Below, piece after piece: positions 5,135 to 6,155 of a stretch of 6,155 nucleotides of DNA; position 1 is the first letter of the stretch, and each line of letters opens with the position of its first letter. The translations under genes and the position numbers were made by a program. Source of the DNA: Planctomycetota bacterium (GTDB lineage: Bacteria > Planctomycetota > Phycisphaerae > Sedimentisphaerales > Anaerobacaceae); contig JAGLTN010000537.1 in assembly GCA_023135255.1 (NCBI GenBank), positions 1 to 6,155 on the forward strand. The letters are read 5' to 3'. The notes below the pieces were generated by a model. It saw nothing but the letters and a program-made list of their open reading frames with translations, did not search any database and was not told the DNA's origin.

Positions 5135-6155
5135 AGTTCCAGCTTTCCTCTTAGATATTCCAGTAGGTTATCAGTTGAAATCCTGCTTTGTTCCATGGAG
5201 TCACGGTCTCTTACCGTTACCGCGTTATCATCGATACTGTCAAAATCAACCGTAACACAATAAGGCGTGCCCGCTTCGTCCTGTCTGCGGTAACGTCTTC
5301 CTATAGCACCTTTCTGGTCATAGAAACAGGTGAAATATTTTCTGAAACTATTACAAATCTTATGTGCCATCTCCGGCATCCCTTTTTTCTTGAACAGCGG
5401 AAATACCGCTACCTTAGTAGGTGCCAATGATGGATGGAACCGAAGCAGATTCCTTGTCTCGCCATTAACCTCTTCTTCGTCATAAGCATCAACCAGAAAC
5501 GCCAAAGTGCTCCTGTCGATACCAGCAGAAGGTTCGATCACATAAGGAATATATCTTTTATTGTTCTGCTGATCGAAATATGAAAGCGGCCCTTTATTAT
5601 AATCTTCCGGCTCATCTCTGAGGTGAACTTTCGTAAGGTCGCCTTCGTTCTCGAACCAGTCATTGATCGCACGCATACCTCTCTGATGCTGACGCAGGTC
5701 ATAATCGGTTCTGTTTGCAATGCCTTCCAACTCCTGCCAGTCACCTGATCCGAATGGGAACAGATATTCGACATCGACACATGCCTTTGCATAATGTGCC
5801 AGCTCATCAGGGTCATGGTCACGGAAACGCAGGTTCTCTTTTTTGATCCCCAGGTCGAGATACCACTGCATTCTTGCCTGTTTCCATTTTTCGTACCAAT
5901 CTTCATCAGTTCCAGGCTCACAGAAAAATTCCATTTCCGCCTGCTCAAATTCTCTTGTTCTGAAAGTAAACGCTTTTGTGGTCACTTCATTTCTAAAGCT
6001 CTTGCCGATCTGTGCAATTCCAAAGGGCATATCCACTCTTGTTGTGTCCAGCACATTTTTAAAGTTCGCAAAAATTCCCTGTGCAGTTTCAGGTCGCAGG
6101 TAAAGCGTCATGCTGTCATCTGCATTTGCCCCCATCTGCGTCTCGAACATCAGCT
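5131..6155 (-). CDS. glyQS: Glycyl-tRNA synthetase, dimeric (alpha2) type, C-terminal part (5' end outside window)
   Basis: Class II synthetase charging tRNA(Gly). The frame runs off the right edge: the codon before the internal Met at 6150 is Leu, giving LMFETQMG, the familiar segment inside the catalytic domain of this family. About 340 C-terminal residues are visible. Numbered from that Met, YLRPETAQGIF (17-27) and SFRNEVTTKAFTFRTREFEQ (51-70) form the motif 2 region, EGIANRTDYDL (142-152) is glycine-site sequence, VIEPSAGIDR (204-213) is motif 3, and the anticodon-binding domain begins near LAPTKVAVFPL (242-252) and holds GRRYRRQDEAGTPYCVTVDF (284-303) and TVRDRDSMEQ (312-321). It aligns along its length with my recollection of Thermus GlyRS and is unrelated to the tetrameric GlyQ/GlyS form. 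Motif 2 reads VTTKAFTF where many homologues have ITPRNFIF. The TGA stop overlaps the asnS start by four bases, indicating an operon of synthetase genes. Confidence 0.95.
   Translation of the reverse strand, partial: LMFETQMGANADDSMTLYLRPETAQGIFANFKNVLDTTRVDMPFGIAQIGKSFRNEVTTKAFTFRTREFEQAEMEFFCEPGTDEDWYEKWKQARMQWYLDLGIKKENLRFRDHDPDELAHYAKACVDVEYLFPFGSGDWQELEGIANRTDYDLRQHQRGMRAINDWFENEGDLTKVHLRDEPEDYNKGPLSYFDQQNNKRYIPYVIEPSAGIDRSTLAFLVDAYDEEEVNGETRNLLRFHPSLAPTKVAVFPLFKKKGMPEMAHKICNSFRKYFTCFYDQKGAIGRRYRRQDEAGTPYCVTVDFDSIDDNAVTVRDRDSMEQSRISTDNLLEYLRGKLEL
5146..5151 (-). promoter_or_regulatory. Ribosome binding site of asnS, inside the glyQS 3' end
   Basis: On the minus strand AGAGGA lies 11 nt before the asnS ATG, within the last codons of glyQS. 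The spacing is a little long, but together with the ATGA stop/start overlap it supports this start and translational coupling. Confidence 0.55.

Noticed and set aside
1..6155. CRISPR array, insertion sequence, tRNA gene or phage-defence system
   Set aside because: No spaced direct repeats, terminal inverted repeats, transposase motifs, tRNA cloverleaf sequence or defence-type domains were found; nearly every base is in a housekeeping or metabolic gene.

Overview
The window looks like an ordinary chromosomal stretch of moderate, slightly AT-leaning composition from a bacterium, most likely of the Planctomycetota/PVC group and perhaps Phycisphaerae-like. That placement is inferred from recalled sequence resemblance: a Gfo/Idh/MocA oxidoreductase of the kind abundant in planctomycetes, a PPi-type phosphofructokinase, and a dimeric-type glycyl-tRNA synthetase. 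No rRNA or marker search was possible, so the taxonomy is tentative. No mobile element, CRISPR array, tRNA gene or phage gene is visible.

There are two gene blocks that meet tail to tail. On the plus strand, positions 1-1267 hold the 3' end of a Gfo/Idh/MocA-family oxidoreductase, then 10 nt later a complete larE (nickel-pincer cofactor sulfur transferase) with a GTG start. On the minus strand, reading from the right edge leftwards, are glyQS (glycyl-tRNA synthetase, 5' end outside the window), asnS (asparaginyl-tRNA synthetase, overlapping glyQS by ATGA), a 124-nt spacer, a PPi-type 6-phosphofructokinase gene, and a double-SIS-domain sugar-phosphate isomerase-like gene 17 nt further on. The stop codons of larE and the SIS gene are only 3 nt apart.

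Functionally, the minus block joins two translation genes (charging of Gly and Asn tRNAs) to a two-gene sugar-phosphate module. The SIS protein keeps the three residues that align with the GlmS isomerase triad but has no glutaminase domain. A plausible reading is that it makes fructose 6-phosphate (from an amino-sugar phosphate or an aldose phosphate) and the neighbouring phosphofructokinase converts it to fructose 1,6-bisphosphate. The plus block suggests a link between an oxidoreductase and supply of the nickel-pincer nucleotide cofactor.

The points most worth a second look are the three-cysteine signature of LarE (iron-sulfur-type rather than sacrificial single-cysteine type), the SIS/phosphofructokinase pair, the GGND active-site variant of the phosphofructokinase, and a long charged helical insertion inside AsnRS. 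I do not see a clearly new multi-gene system.
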